Positions 15,632-24,015 of a stretch of 26,153 bases of DNA are shown here, piece after piece. The notes beneath the pieces were generated by a model. That model had not been told where the DNA came from, made no database searches, and saw nothing but the letters and a program-made list of their open reading frames with translations. The DNA comes from a virus: the IMG/VR virus record IMGVR_UViG_3300038348_000016, positions 1-26,153 of that record; one strand, 5' to 3'. Every line of letters begins with the position of its first letter. Within the stretch, counting starts at the first letter, position 1. The position numbers and the translations under genes were made by a program.

Positions 15632-15911
15632 AATTATTATTAATACCATTATAAAAAAAGACAATAAAATTTAAAGACAGGTTACGATTTCCTGTTAGCC
15701 TAGTTCCTGTTAATTCAGGAATCTTCAATGGACTCAACTGTATATTTGTATCATACAGAATTGTTAAATGCCCCGACCCGATTACTTCACCATTTATTGC
15801 TTGCACTTACTCAATGGTTGGTTGCATCAAAACATTGGTTTCAATGGTAGCCTCTAACACCCGATAGCTTGCGACTCAGACGGTGTTCTTTAATTTATTG
15901 TGCTTTAATTT
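15590..15911 (-). ncRNA. Candidate structured non-coding RNA between fadJ and gp55
   Basis: The 414 bases between fadJ and gp55 hold no convincing gene. The one 63-codon GTG frame (15806-15615) has no ribosome site and ends inside a hairpin. The part from about 15670 to 15890 is visibly GC-richer than the genome and rich in complementary arms: 15856-15861 with 15882-15887, 15834-15837 with 15842-15845, 15789-15794 with 15813-15818, 15704-15709 with 15716-15721, and 15677-15681 with 15691-15695. The pair of perfect hairpins at 15590-15631 follows. A consensus promoter starts it and the gp55 promoter follows it, so it forms a discrete unit. It matches no RNA family I recognise. Alternatives are an IS605-type end or guide-RNA remnant, or a decayed insertion. 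Confidence 0.4.
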
Positions 15912-15917
15912 ACTATT

Positions 15918-15947
15918 ATTATATTATAGATATATCACTATTGTCAA
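15918..15947 (-). promoter_or_regulatory. Consensus promoter firing into the structured intergenic region
   Basis: Minus strand TTGACA (15947-15942), 18-bp spacer, TATAAT (15923-15918); both hexamers are exact. A second overlapping TATAAT lies 5 bases closer, but with a spacer too short to use. It begins 7 bases after the fadJ stop. No protein gene lies within 380 bases downstream, which points to an RNA product. Confidence 0.6.
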
Positions 15948-15953
15948 ATTAAA

Positions 15954-17927
15954 TTATTTAGGACACTCCATTAATAATTCGGTATATTCCTCTTTCATTG
16001 CTCGATTAACTTCATTAAAATAATGAAGTGGCCCACCCCTAAATGGGGCAAATCCAGTACCGAAAATAATACCAGAATCTATTAGATCCGCATTATCAAC
16101 AATACCTTCTTCTAAACATAATTTACACTCATTAACAATAGTTTCTATTAATCTGGATGCTATCTCTGGTTTTGGATCTGTATGAATTTTATCATCAAGT
16201 GTATTATACATATAAAATCCTTGTCCAGATTTGACACCAAACTTTCCATTTTCTATAAGTTCATTTAATCTAGGCGGTATAGTAAAGTTTAAATCCTTAC
16301 CTATTATATCCATAACAAAATAACAAACATCAAGTCCTACAGTATCTGCCAATTTTAAAGGCCCCATAGGCATACCAAAATCAGTAAAAGAAATGTCTAT
16401 TTCTTCTTTAAGATATCCCTCATCTAGCATATTAATAGCTTCAACAAGTGTAGGCATTAATACTCTATTAACTAAAAAGCCAGGGCTCGATTTAACCTTG
16501 AGTGGAAGTTTATCTATATGTCTACAAAATGACATACCTTTCTCTATAACATCATTGGAAGTAATATCAGAATATACAACTTCGACTAATGGCATTTTTG
16601 CTACTGGATTGAAGAAATGAATACCAATTAATCTTTCTGGATTTTTCATTTTTTCTGATAATACTTCAAGTTTTATAGAAGATGTATTTGTTCCTAATAT
16701 AGCAGTTGGTTTCATTTTACTTTCTAAATCATTATATAAACTTCTTTTAACATAAACATTTTCAATAATAGCTTCAATAACTATATCTGCGGTGGATATA
16801 CCATACCCATTTTTATCAGGTATTAACCTATCAAACACTTCATTAATTAGATGTTCACGTCCAGCAAATCTTTTAGTATAAAATTTATACGACTTCTGTA
16901 ATGACTTTGCTATCATTTTATCATCAATATCCTGTAATGTCACTTTATAACCACTTAGAGCAACCCACATTGCAATATCTCCACCCATTGCACCAGCACC
17001 TATGACATGTACATGTTTAAGATTTAACTTAGATTTATCACCAGAAGATTTAAGTAAATCTTGTAACATAAACACACGGAGTAAATTTTTTGCAGTATCC
17101 GTCATAGCTAATCTAGAAACCGATTCTGCTTCTGCTTTCATAAATTTAAACTCATCATATCCATATTTTTCCCATATATCAACTAAGGCATATGGTGCTG
17201 GATAATGTTTTTTATTAACCTCTTTATGTAGATTTTTACGAATTTTCATTGATACTAATTTTCTTCCAATATAGGAATGCATCATTTTATCAAGTTTATC
17301 TGATCGTCTAACTGGTGGACATTTTTCAAGAACATCTATAGCAGACTTATATAATAAACGTTGTGGGACAATATAATCAACCAATCCCAACTTTTTTGCT
17401 TGATATACTGATAAAGTACGTCCGGTTAACATGATACCCATTGCTTTAATGACACCAATAACTCTAATAGACCTAACAGAACCTCCAAAGCCGGGGTGTA
17501 TTCCCAACTTAACTTCAGGAAATCCCACTCTTATCTTTGGGGAATCTAAAATAATTCTATAATCGCACGATAATGCTAACTCCAATCCACCACCAAGACA
17601 TACTCCATTAATTAATGCTAATGTTGGAAATTCCATGTCATCAATCAACCACATGACTTCTTGGCCTTTGGTTATAGCAGTATATGCGTCATTATATTCG
17701 TGAAAATTCTTAAACTCTTTAACGTCAGCACCGGCAATGAACCCAGAGGGTTTATCGGAACAAATAACCATGCCAGAAATCTGATAATCGGTTTTAACCT
17801 CTAATAATACATCTTTTAATTCTGTTAATACTTCATCTGATAATACATTAAATTTACCATAAGCGTAATCAAAATGCACCCATGCTATATTATTATTATA
17901 TTCTAATTTAAAATGTTTATAGTTCAT
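15954..17927 (-). CDS. FadJ/FadB-like fatty-acid oxidation enzyme (enoyl-CoA hydratase + 3-hydroxyacyl-CoA dehydrogenase)
   Basis: Bifunctional beta-oxidation enzyme: hydrates 2-enoyl-CoA, then oxidises 3-hydroxyacyl-CoA with NAD. 657 residues, somewhat shorter than E. coli FadJ (714) or FadB (729). The N-terminal crotonase domain (1-200) has the oxyanion loop GGGLELAL with Glu116, and Glu138 in GFPEVKLGIHPGFGG. A linker leads to the dehydrogenase Rossmann fold, GAGAMGG (310-315), then His437 (GIHFFNPV) and Glu449 (the His-Glu pair) and a C-terminal helical domain (SPGFLVNRV). All catalytic residues are present. It starts 3 bases after the thiolase stop, so the two probably form one alpha/beta complex. 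Codon use is AT-rich like its phage neighbours. Confidence 0.93.
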   Translation of the reverse strand: MNYKHFKLEYNNNIAWVHFDYAYGKFNVLSDEVLTELKDVLLEVKTDYQISGMVICSDKPSGFIAGADVKEFKNFHEYNDAYTAITKGQEVMWLIDDMEFPTLALINGVCLGGGLELALSCDYRIILDSPKIRVGFPEVKLGIHPGFGGSVRSIRVIGVIKAMGIMLTGRTLSVYQAKKLGLVDYIVPQRLLYKSAIDVLEKCPPVRRSDKLDKMMHSYIGRKLVSMKIRKNLHKEVNKKHYPAPYALVDIWEKYGYDEFKFMKAEAESVSRLAMTDTAKNLLRVFMLQDLLKSSGDKSKLNLKHVHVIGAGAMGGDIAMWVALSGYKVTLQDIDDKMIAKSLQKSYKFYTKRFAGREHLINEVFDRLIPDKNGYGISTADIVIEAIIENVYVKRSLYNDLESKMKPTAILGTNTSSIKLEVLSEKMKNPERLIGIHFFNPVAKMPLVEVVYSDITSNDVIEKGMSFCRHIDKLPLKVKSSPGFLVNRVLMPTLVEAINMLDEGYLKEEIDISFTDFGMPMGPLKLADTVGLDVCYFVMDIIGKDLNFTIPPRLNELIENGKFGVKSGQGFYMYNTLDDKIHTDPKPEIASRLIETIVNECKLCLEEGIVDNADLIDSGIIFGTGFAPFRGGPLHYFNEVNRAMKEEYTELLMECPK

Positions 17928-17930
17928 AAA

Positions 17931-19235
17931 TTATCTCTTTAAATTTTCAATTAAAATCGCTCCACCCTGTCCATGTCCAATACATAAAGATGCAACCCCA
18001 TAACGTCCACCATTCGACTCTAACGTTTTAGCCAGATGATATACTATCCGTGTGCCAGAAGCACCTACTGGATGACCTATACTAATAGCCCCACCATGAA
18101 TATTTAATTTATTATCAGGGATTTTTCCAAATGGATTATTTAAACCAAGTTCAGATAAACAATAATCATTATTATTCAAAGCTTTTATACAACCAATAAC
18201 CTGTGCAGCAAATGCTTCGTTTAATTCCCAATAATCTATATCATTACAATTCAATCCATTTCTCATAACAAGAGGAACTATTGACTTGACTGGGCCCAAC
18301 CCCATTTCTGAAGGATCTACTCCAGCCCACTTAGTATCAATAATTTTTGCAATAACTTTATCACGGAGGTTATACTTATCTAGTGCAGACTCACTTGCAA
18401 GTAATACAAATGCAGCACCATCAGTAATAGGTGAAGAATTTCCAGCAGTTACATTTCCAAATATTTTATCAAAAACTGGTCTTAATTTTCCTAACTTTTT
18501 AATAGTATTTTTAGGTCTAACAGATTCGTCCTTGTTATAAAAATTTCCATCAGTGTCATATATAGTAATTACCTCATCATCTAATATACCATTATCTTGT
18601 GATATTGATGCTTTCATATGACTATCCACTGAATATGAATCCATTTCTTCTCTAGATATATTAAACTTATATGCCAAATTCTCTGCGGTTTGCCCCATTG
18701 ATAAATTAATAGTTGGATCTTTTAGTGCTCGTAATAAACTAATCACAGGAACTAATAATTTAGGTTTGAACTTAAATAATATAGTTAACTTTTTAAGCAT
18801 TGACTTAGCTAATGTAAATTCAGACAACCATATTGTCATATCATCATTAAATAATAATGGTGCTCTGCTCATCGTTTCAGTTCCACCAGCAATAATCAAA
18901 TCCGATTCACCACAATATATACTTCTATATGCGGAATCAATTGACTGTAAACCAGAAGCACAATTACGTTGTACAGTATATGCCGGTATATTAACATTAA
19001 GTCCTAATCGTAATGCTAATAATTTAGCTATATTACACTCATCAGCATCAGGATTAACACAACCAACAATCAATTCATCTACATCATCATCATCAATCCC
19101 ATTACGAATTAACATAGGTCGAACCACTTGGATTGCTAAATCTAAAGCTTTGAATTTGCCAGGACTTCCCTTAGCCTTTAAGAATGGTGTTCTACCACCA
19201 TCTACTATATATACATCATTTGAATTGTTTATCAT
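17931..19235 (-). CDS. FadI-like acetyl-CoA acyltransferase (thiolase)
   Basis: Last enzyme of beta-oxidation: cleaves 3-ketoacyl-CoA with CoA to acetyl-CoA and a shortened acyl-CoA, reversible. 434 residues, nearly the length of E. coli FadI (436). Nucleophile Cys92 is in QRNCASGLQ, NEAFA is at 339-343, His388 is in GHPVGASG, and Cys418 is in CIGHGQGG: a complete thiolase active site. Ribosome site GAAGGAG lies upstream at a rather long spacing. A TATAAATA box overlaps the end of uvsW upstream. The pair with the FadJ-like gene mirrors bacterial fadIJ operons, suggesting capture as a unit. Confidence 0.94.
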   Translation of the reverse strand: MINNSNDVYIVDGGRTPFLKAKGSPGKFKALDLAIQVVRPMLIRNGIDDDDVDELIVGCVNPDADECNIAKLLALRLGLNVNIPAYTVQRNCASGLQSIDSAYRSIYCGESDLIIAGGTETMSRAPLLFNDDMTIWLSEFTLAKSMLKKLTILFKFKPKLLVPVISLLRALKDPTINLSMGQTAENLAYKFNISREEMDSYSVDSHMKASISQDNGILDDEVITIYDTDGNFYNKDESVRPKNTIKKLGKLRPVFDKIFGNVTAGNSSPITDGAAFVLLASESALDKYNLRDKVIAKIIDTKWAGVDPSEMGLGPVKSIVPLVMRNGLNCNDIDYWELNEAFAAQVIGCIKALNNNDYCLSELGLNNPFGKIPDNKLNIHGGAISIGHPVGASGTRIVYHLAKTLESNGGRYGVASLCIGHGQGGAILIENLKR

Positions 19236-19259
19236 AACTATTAATTACTCCTTCAATTG

Positions 19260-20738
19260 TCAAATATTTATAATATTGATTGAAATATTAAATTCACCAT
19301 CTCTATAGATATTACACCTTTCGTCAAAATGATTCATTGTATAGTTCTTTTTTTTACCTGTTCTGATATCATCTGCTATATCATATACATTACACACATC
19401 CTTAGAATTGTGAGTTCTAAGTCCACGGCCAATAGATTGTAGTATCCTTATCTGTGATTTAGATGGAAATGCGAATATAATATTATGAATGTTTCTTATA
19501 TTAATGCCTGTAGAGAATGTTCCATTTGACGCTACGATAATAACATCATCTGTATTTTCAGCAAACTCTCTTATATCTTCTCTTTCATCTGCCTTAGTTA
19601 TACCAGAAACATACAAAACTTCTTTATCAGTCATTTCTCGTATCTGTTCGGTTAAAGGAATGCCGTGTTTCTCTACATATTGGAACAATACCAACGTGTT
19701 ACCATTTAGTGTTGTTGCTAACTTTGATATAAAAAGATTTCTACTCTTGTTCAATACAAGGTAATCGCACTCCTCTTGGTATGTTTTTACATTACGCGCT
19801 ATTTTCTTATCTTCTTTAGAGTGATTTAATACCAAACAATTCACTTTAAGTTTAGCTATTGTTCCAGCGTCCATTAATTTTTTAGTTGTTGTGACGTTCT
19901 TTGGAACATCAAACAAACCAGATAATGTAAGTCTGTTAGTTTCTTTACCGTCAAGTGTGCCTGTTAAACCGAAACGATATGGGCAGTTTGTCAATTTTTC
20001 CATAATTGTTGATAGTGACTTAGCTTTTGCTGTATGTGCTTCATCGACAAATACTACACTAAACTGACTGAAATAATCCTTTTTCATTTTATATACTGAC
20101 TGCCACGTTGAAATGTATATTGGCTTGTCAGCATACTTATCTTTACCAGAAGTAATCAAGTGGCAATTTGTTTCTGCATCGAAACCGTAATCGTTGAAAT
20201 CTTTGAACATCTGTGATACCAATTGTATAGTTGGTACGAGTAATAATATTTTCTTATTAGTTTTTTGTTGTTTGAATGTATAATAACGTATTAAACAATA
20301 TATTATTAAAGATTTGCCGGAAGCAGTAGGTGATACTAATAGAGCTCTAGAGTGTTTGATTGCATGATGAACTGCGTCTAGTTGGTAATCCCTTATTTTC
20401 ATAGGAATTTTAAGGTGGTTAATGAAGTTGTTAACATCATCTTTAATTATATCTATCGAATTATCGAATAATGAGAACTTATAACCCCTAGACTCAGCGA
20501 AACGAGCTAGTTCAAACCTCAAACCAAAGTATATTAGATTTGTTTTTGTATCGAATAGACGTATCTTACCATCCCAGAAACCACCTTTATATGATGGCAT
20601 GAACTTTGCGCCAGGAACTTCAAATGTGAAGTGTTCTGATAATTCCATAGCTATACCTCTTTCACATTTAACATGGACGTATACATCATTCTTTTTTGTA
20701 ATAACCAAATCATTTTTATTATTAGTAATGAATCCCAA
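19260..20738 (-). CDS. uvsW: UvsW DNA/RNA helicase
   Basis: Superfamily 2 helicase that unwinds R-loops and branched recombination intermediates, and helps the switch from origin to recombination-dependent replication. 492 residues (T4 about 500). Domains: an N-terminal DNA-binding part with a WDGKIRLFD segment, Walker A SPTASGKS (136-143), DEAH (232-235), GLTGT (258-262), and motif VI QSIGRGLR (about 430). The start is a TTG at 20738, placed by AAGGGAG five bases upstream and by overlap with the end of uvsY. No ATG is in a better position. It sits directly after uvsY, as in other T4-like phages. Confidence 0.95.
   Translation of the reverse strand: MGFITNNKNDLVITKKNDVYVHVKCERGIAMELSEHFTFEVPGAKFMPSYKGGFWDGKIRLFDTKTNLIYFGLRFELARFAESRGYKFSLFDNSIDIIKDDVNNFINHLKIPMKIRDYQLDAVHHAIKHSRALLVSPTASGKSLIIYCLIRYYTFKQQKTNKKILLLVPTIQLVSQMFKDFNDYGFDAETNCHLITSGKDKYADKPIYISTWQSVYKMKKDYFSQFSVVFVDEAHTAKAKSLSTIMEKLTNCPYRFGLTGTLDGKETNRLTLSGLFDVPKNVTTTKKLMDAGTIAKLKVNCLVLNHSKEDKKIARNVKTYQEECDYLVLNKSRNLFISKLATTLNGNTLVLFQYVEKHGIPLTEQIREMTDKEVLYVSGITKADEREDIREFAENTDDVIIVASNGTFSTGINIRNIHNIIFAFPSKSQIRILQSIGRGLRTHNSKDVCNVYDIADDIRTGKKKNYTMNHFDERCNIYRDGEFNISINIINI
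19265..19272 (-). promoter_or_regulatory. T4-late-type TATAAATA box upstream of the fadI-like gene
   Basis: Exact TATAAATA on the minus strand in the last codons of uvsW, about 30 bases before the thiolase ATG. The position suits a gp55-dependent late promoter for the fadI-fadJ pair. Chance matches are expected in this AT-rich DNA, so the call is weak. Confidence 0.3.
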
Positions 20739-20739
20739 A

Positions 20740-21138
20740 TCAACTCCCTTGTTGGAATTTCTCCCATTCGATGATATTTTTTATATGAAAACTCCTTGTA
20801 GAAATCTCCTTTAATACCTTCTCTAAAGTTTTTTCTTGAAGCTCTAAATTAATTCTTTTCTTTTTTATATTAATGAGTGTGTTATCAGCATTAAGATAAA
20901 TATCCTTGTCAGCACGAAGTATCTTTTCATCCAAAGGTTCAATAATATAAACTTCTGGTTCTGCTTTACCCAAATAATACTTAAATCTCTCTTTATATGC
21001 TATATCATATTCTATTTGAACCCATCGTAACTTAGCAACTATCTCATTATATTTATTTAAATATTTAGAATAAATGAATGGGGTTTCTGCCGATTCTGTG
21101 GATAATTTAGTAATGTTTATTTTGTCAAGTTCTATCAT
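20740..21138 (-). CDS. uvsY: UvsY recombination mediator
   Basis: UvsY helps UvsX displace the single-strand-binding protein gp32 and nucleate on ssDNA. 132 residues (T4 137). Shared features are FIYSKYLNKYNEIVAKLRW, the aromatic YKERFKYYLGKAEPE segment, LRADKDIYLN, and a C-terminal RSFHIKNIIEWEKFQ helix. It is followed immediately by uvsW with a TTG start. A clear ribosome site is not visible, and the gene starts 5 bases after the thioesterase stop. Confidence 0.93.
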   Translation of the reverse strand: MIELDKINITKLSTESAETPFIYSKYLNKYNEIVAKLRWVQIEYDIAYKERFKYYLGKAEPEVYIIEPLDEKILRADKDIYLNADNTLINIKKKRINLELQEKTLEKVLKEISTRSFHIKNIIEWEKFQQGS

Positions 21139-21143
21139 ATATA

Positions 21144-21635
21144 TTATTCAGTATCTTCAAAATATTGTGAATAGTGATTGTTTAATTTAGGATTAAACCA
21201 ATTTTCATTTATTTTATGTTTAACATGTCCACAACTGTTACACTTATCAGGCAACATTTCTATTAATTTTGGTACTGGAGTTGGTATTTTATTATCATCT
21301 ACTCCTACCATAAGGAACTGTGCTGTAACACATTTTATTTGGCAAGAATTCTTAACATCTTCTTTAACTCCAACCAAATCAATAGTCATAGAAGTTTTTC
21401 CGACCTTGATTACTTCTCCTCTAATAGATAGAAGACATCCTATATCAATAGGTTCTAGATATTGCACATCCATTATTTTAACAGTAATACAATATAATCT
21501 AGAGAATCGTCTAGATGTAATTGAAGCTGTTTGATCTAATAATTTAAGTAACTCTCCGCCATGAAGTTTATTATCAAAATTTGATTGTGATGGTGATGGT
21601 GAAACGACAATAGTTGTTGATATTGGATTATCCAT
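21144..21635 (-). CDS. Hotdog-fold acyl-CoA thioesterase
   Basis: Hydrolyses acyl-CoA to free acid and CoA. 163 residues of the YciA/BACH hotdog type. The N-terminal strand TIVVSPSPSQSNFDNKLHGGELLKLLDQTA contains the hotdog helix signature (HGGELLKLLDQ). It is followed by IKIMDVQYLEPIDIG-like strands and a GKTSMTIDL strand. A short tail contains CNSCGH, a possible single metal-binding CxxC not standard for the family. GAGGAACGT precedes the ATG, which lies just after the ftsH stop. Sitting among ftsH and the fad genes, it adds to a lipid theme. The chain-length preference is unknown. Confidence 0.85.
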   Translation of the reverse strand: MDNPISTTIVVSPSPSQSNFDNKLHGGELLKLLDQTASITSRRFSRLYCITVKIMDVQYLEPIDIGCLLSIRGEVIKVGKTSMTIDLVGVKEDVKNSCQIKCVTAQFLMVGVDDNKIPTPVPKLIEMLPDKCNSCGHVKHKINENWFNPKLNNHYSQYFEDTE

Positions 21636-21649
21636 ACGTTCCTCGTTTG

Positions 21650-23467
21650 CTAGGTATCATACCCCTGTGGTTCTCTAATAATATCCTTTCTTTCTAATAA
21701 ATCGTCCAGTTGATATTTATCTATAGTTTCATATTTCATTAAACATTCAGTCATAGAATGTAGAATATCTATATTATCTTCAAGAATTTTCTTTGCTTTA
21801 TCGTAATTTTTAGATGTTAATTTGACAACCTCTTCGTCTAATAATTTAGATATTTCTGGTGAAATAATTTGTGCTGGTTGTCCCATAGTTCTACCCATAA
21901 AAGGATCACCTTGTTCATCTTCATAACAAAGTGGGCCTACTGCATCACATAACCCCCATCGTTTTACCATATTTCTAGCAATAGATGTTGCACGTTCAAT
22001 ATCATTAGATGCACCTGTAGTCACTTTATCTTTTCCATAAATTAATTCTTCAGCAATTCTTCCTCCATATAACGATTGCAACATTGATTCTAATTTTTCC
22101 TTAGATGCAGAATAAGAATCTTTCTCTGGTAAAAACATAGTCACGCCCAGAGCTCTTCCTCTTGGCATAATAGACACTTTATATACTGGGTCATGAGTTT
22201 CAGTTAATCTACCTACAATAGCATGTCCTGATTCATGATATGCAGTCATACGTTTTTCACCCTCGTCCATCACCATTGTTTTCTTCTCTACCCCCATAAT
22301 CAACTTGTCTTTAGCCTTTTCTAGATCAGACATACATATATTATTCTTATTATTCTTTGCAGCATTAATAGCAGCTTCATTGATAAGATTTGCTAGTTCT
22401 GCACCAGAAAACCCAGTAGTTCCTTGAGCAATATATTTTAATTTAATATCATCGGAGTATGGTACTTTTCTCATATGAACCTGAAGAATATGTTCTCTCC
22501 CTTTAATATCCGGCAATCCCACATTAATTTCTCTGTCGAATCTGCCTGGCCTTAATAATGCTTTATCTAACACATCTGCCCTATTAGTTGCACCTAACAC
22601 AATAACACCATCTCTGTCATCAAATCCGTCCATTTCCACTAATAATTGATTTAATGTTTGTTCTCTTTCATCATTACCACCTCCATGACCAGCACCACGT
22701 TGTCTGCCTACCGCATCAATCTCGTCTATGAATATAATACATGGTGAAGATTTTCTTGCTTCAGAAAACATATCTCTAACTCTAGATGCTCCGACACCAA
22801 CAAACATCTCCACAAAATCTGAACCAGATATTGAAAAGAATGGTACTTTTGCTTCGCCGGCGATAGCACGCGCCAATAGAGTTTTTCCTGTGCCCGGAGG
22901 CCCTACCATTAATGCACCTTTAGGTATTTTTGCTCCGAGTCTCACATATTTAGGTGGATTTTTTAAAAAATCAACCATTTCAGAAACTTCATCTAATGCT
23001 TCTTCCACGCCTGCAACATCAGCAAATGTAACTTTTATTTTATTTTGTTCTAATTTCTTAGCCTTATTCTTGCCGGTGAACTTACCAACTTGTCCACCTT
23101 GCACTCGTTTCATATACCATATCCACACCCCTATTATTATTATTATAGGAAACCATGAAATGAATATACTCATGAAAATAGATCCCTCTTCTGGCGGATT
23201 TACAATAACATCCACACGATTTCTTAATAAATCGTCAATTAAATGAGGATCATCAGGAGAATATGTTCTAAATGTTGTGCCATCATGAAATTCCCCAACA
23301 ACAAACATACCTTCTATTAGAACTCTTTTTACTTGACTACTATTAACTAAATCTATAAATTTAGCATATGAAACTTCTGATGTTATCGGGTCTTCTTTAC
23401 TAGAAGATCCTAATAACAAAATAAGAATTAATCCTATAATTAACCAAATTGCCTGTTTTTTTATCAT
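21650..23467 (-). CDS. ftsH: FtsH membrane AAA+ zinc metalloprotease
   Basis: Inner-membrane ATP-driven protease that extracts and degrades membrane and short-lived soluble proteins. 605 residues, full length (E. coli 644). TM1 is at about 6-20, a periplasmic domain at about 25-95, and TM2 at about 101-118. Walker A GPPGTGKT is at 189-196, the pore loop MFVG at 221-224, Walker B FIDEIDA at 246-252, and the second region of homology is [20 protein letters not shown]. The zinc site HESGH is at 411-415, with a third ligand Asp near 489. No inactivating change is seen. The ATG lacks an obvious ribosome site, and the gap holds the palindrome ATAAAATTTTAT. It may reshape host membrane proteins or remove host regulators; this is inference. 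Confidence 0.96.
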   Translation of the reverse strand: MIKKQAIWLIIGLILILLLGSSSKEDPITSEVSYAKFIDLVNSSQVKRVLIEGMFVVGEFHDGTTFRTYSPDDPHLIDDLLRNRVDVIVNPPEEGSIFMSIFISWFPIIIIIGVWIWYMKRVQGGQVGKFTGKNKAKKLEQNKIKVTFADVAGVEEALDEVSEMVDFLKNPPKYVRLGAKIPKGALMVGPPGTGKTLLARAIAGEAKVPFFSISGSDFVEMFVGVGASRVRDMFSEARKSSPCIIFIDEIDAVGRQRGAGHGGGNDEREQTLNQLLVEMDGFDDRDGVIVLGATNRADVLDKALLRPGRFDREINVGLPDIKGREHILQVHMRKVPYSDDIKLKYIAQGTTGFSGAELANLINEAAINAAKNNKNNICMSDLEKAKDKLIMGVEKKTMVMDEGEKRMTAYHESGHAIVGRLTETHDPVYKVSIMPRGRALGVTMFLPEKDSYSASKEKLESMLQSLYGGRIAEELIYGKDKVTTGASNDIERATSIARNMVKRWGLCDAVGPLCYEDEQGDPFMGRTMGQPAQIISPEISKLLDEEVVKLTSKNYDKAKKILEDNIDILHSMTECLMKYETIDKYQLDDLLERKDIIREPQGYDT

Positions 23468-23476
23468 AATAAAATT

Positions 23477-23995
23477 TTATAAGGTAGATTCGAGTATTGT
23501 AATATCCGGTGTTGATAAGTTAAAATTATCAGTTCCACTTGGGTCTGCATCGAAATAATAACGCGTGTATGCTAAATCAACATCGACTTTAGCATAAGAT
23601 ACCCCATCGTCATCTACTCCGAAATCTATACCAGATATAGATGTAGGGAATGAGTCAACAAAGGTGTAAGTTCCTATTAATATATTAGATGAATTGTATA
23701 TGATTATATTTGAGTCTGATAACAACTCATTAGCCTTATCATAACTCACATTAGAAATATTTTCCATCCAAGAAACAATTTCTCTATAATTTTTTAACTG
23801 TTCATCTACATTAAAAGATAATGTTAAGTCGGAATATACCAACTTATCACCCGGCACTTTAATGTCTGCCCATCTATTACTTTGAATAGCTGCTTCAACA
23901 GATAAAGATGGTAATGACACATTTGTACAAGAGAATTCAACATCTTTAAATATTTTATTAACAAACTTGAAAGATGCTGTATTTAATAAATTCAT
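23477..23995 (-). CDS. Tail-tube-like virion structural protein
   Basis: 172 residues from the ATG at 23995, which has AGGAG at ideal spacing. The longer frame starting at 24025 would read through the promoter's downstream region. The sequence (NLLNTASFKFV, LPSLSVEAAI, VPGDKLVYSDLTLSFNVDEQLKNYREIVSWM, then DSFPTSISGIDFGV) matches the gp19/gp54-like tail-tube fold family. Marine T4-like phages encode such a protein right after gene 23, where it is often named gp3 or simply virion protein. It is the first gene after a strong terminator/promoter pair and precedes ftsH. Exact role (tube, initiator or completion) not determined. Confidence 0.8.
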   Translation of the reverse strand: MNLLNTASFKFVNKIFKDVEFSCTNVSLPSLSVEAAIQSNRWADIKVPGDKLVYSDLTLSFNVDEQLKNYREIVSWMENISNVSYDKANELLSDSNIIIYNSSNILIGTYTFVDSFPTSISGIDFGVDDDGVSYAKVDVDLAYTRYYFDADPSGTDNFNLSTPDITILESTL

Positions 23996-24015
23996 ATTTA
24001 CTCCTGATATTATAT

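Noticed and set aside
15615-15806. 63-codon GTG frame in the fadJ-gp55 gap as a protein gene
   Set aside because: No ribosome site before the GTG, the end runs into a perfect hairpin, there is no recognisable family, and the region is dominated by complementary arms; treated as part of a candidate RNA.
15540-15953. Group I intron, riboswitch, tmRNA or tRNA in the structured gap
   Set aside because: None of the conserved core sequences of these RNAs could be matched by eye, and no cloverleaf or CCA end was seen.
18766-19308. 180-codon plus-strand frame opposite the thiolase
   Set aside because: Antisense to a gene with a complete thiolase active site; no ribosome site or family resemblance.
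22728-23246. 172-codon plus-strand frame opposite ftsH
   Set aside because: Shadow of the conserved FtsH ATPase region; low-complexity residues and no independent support.
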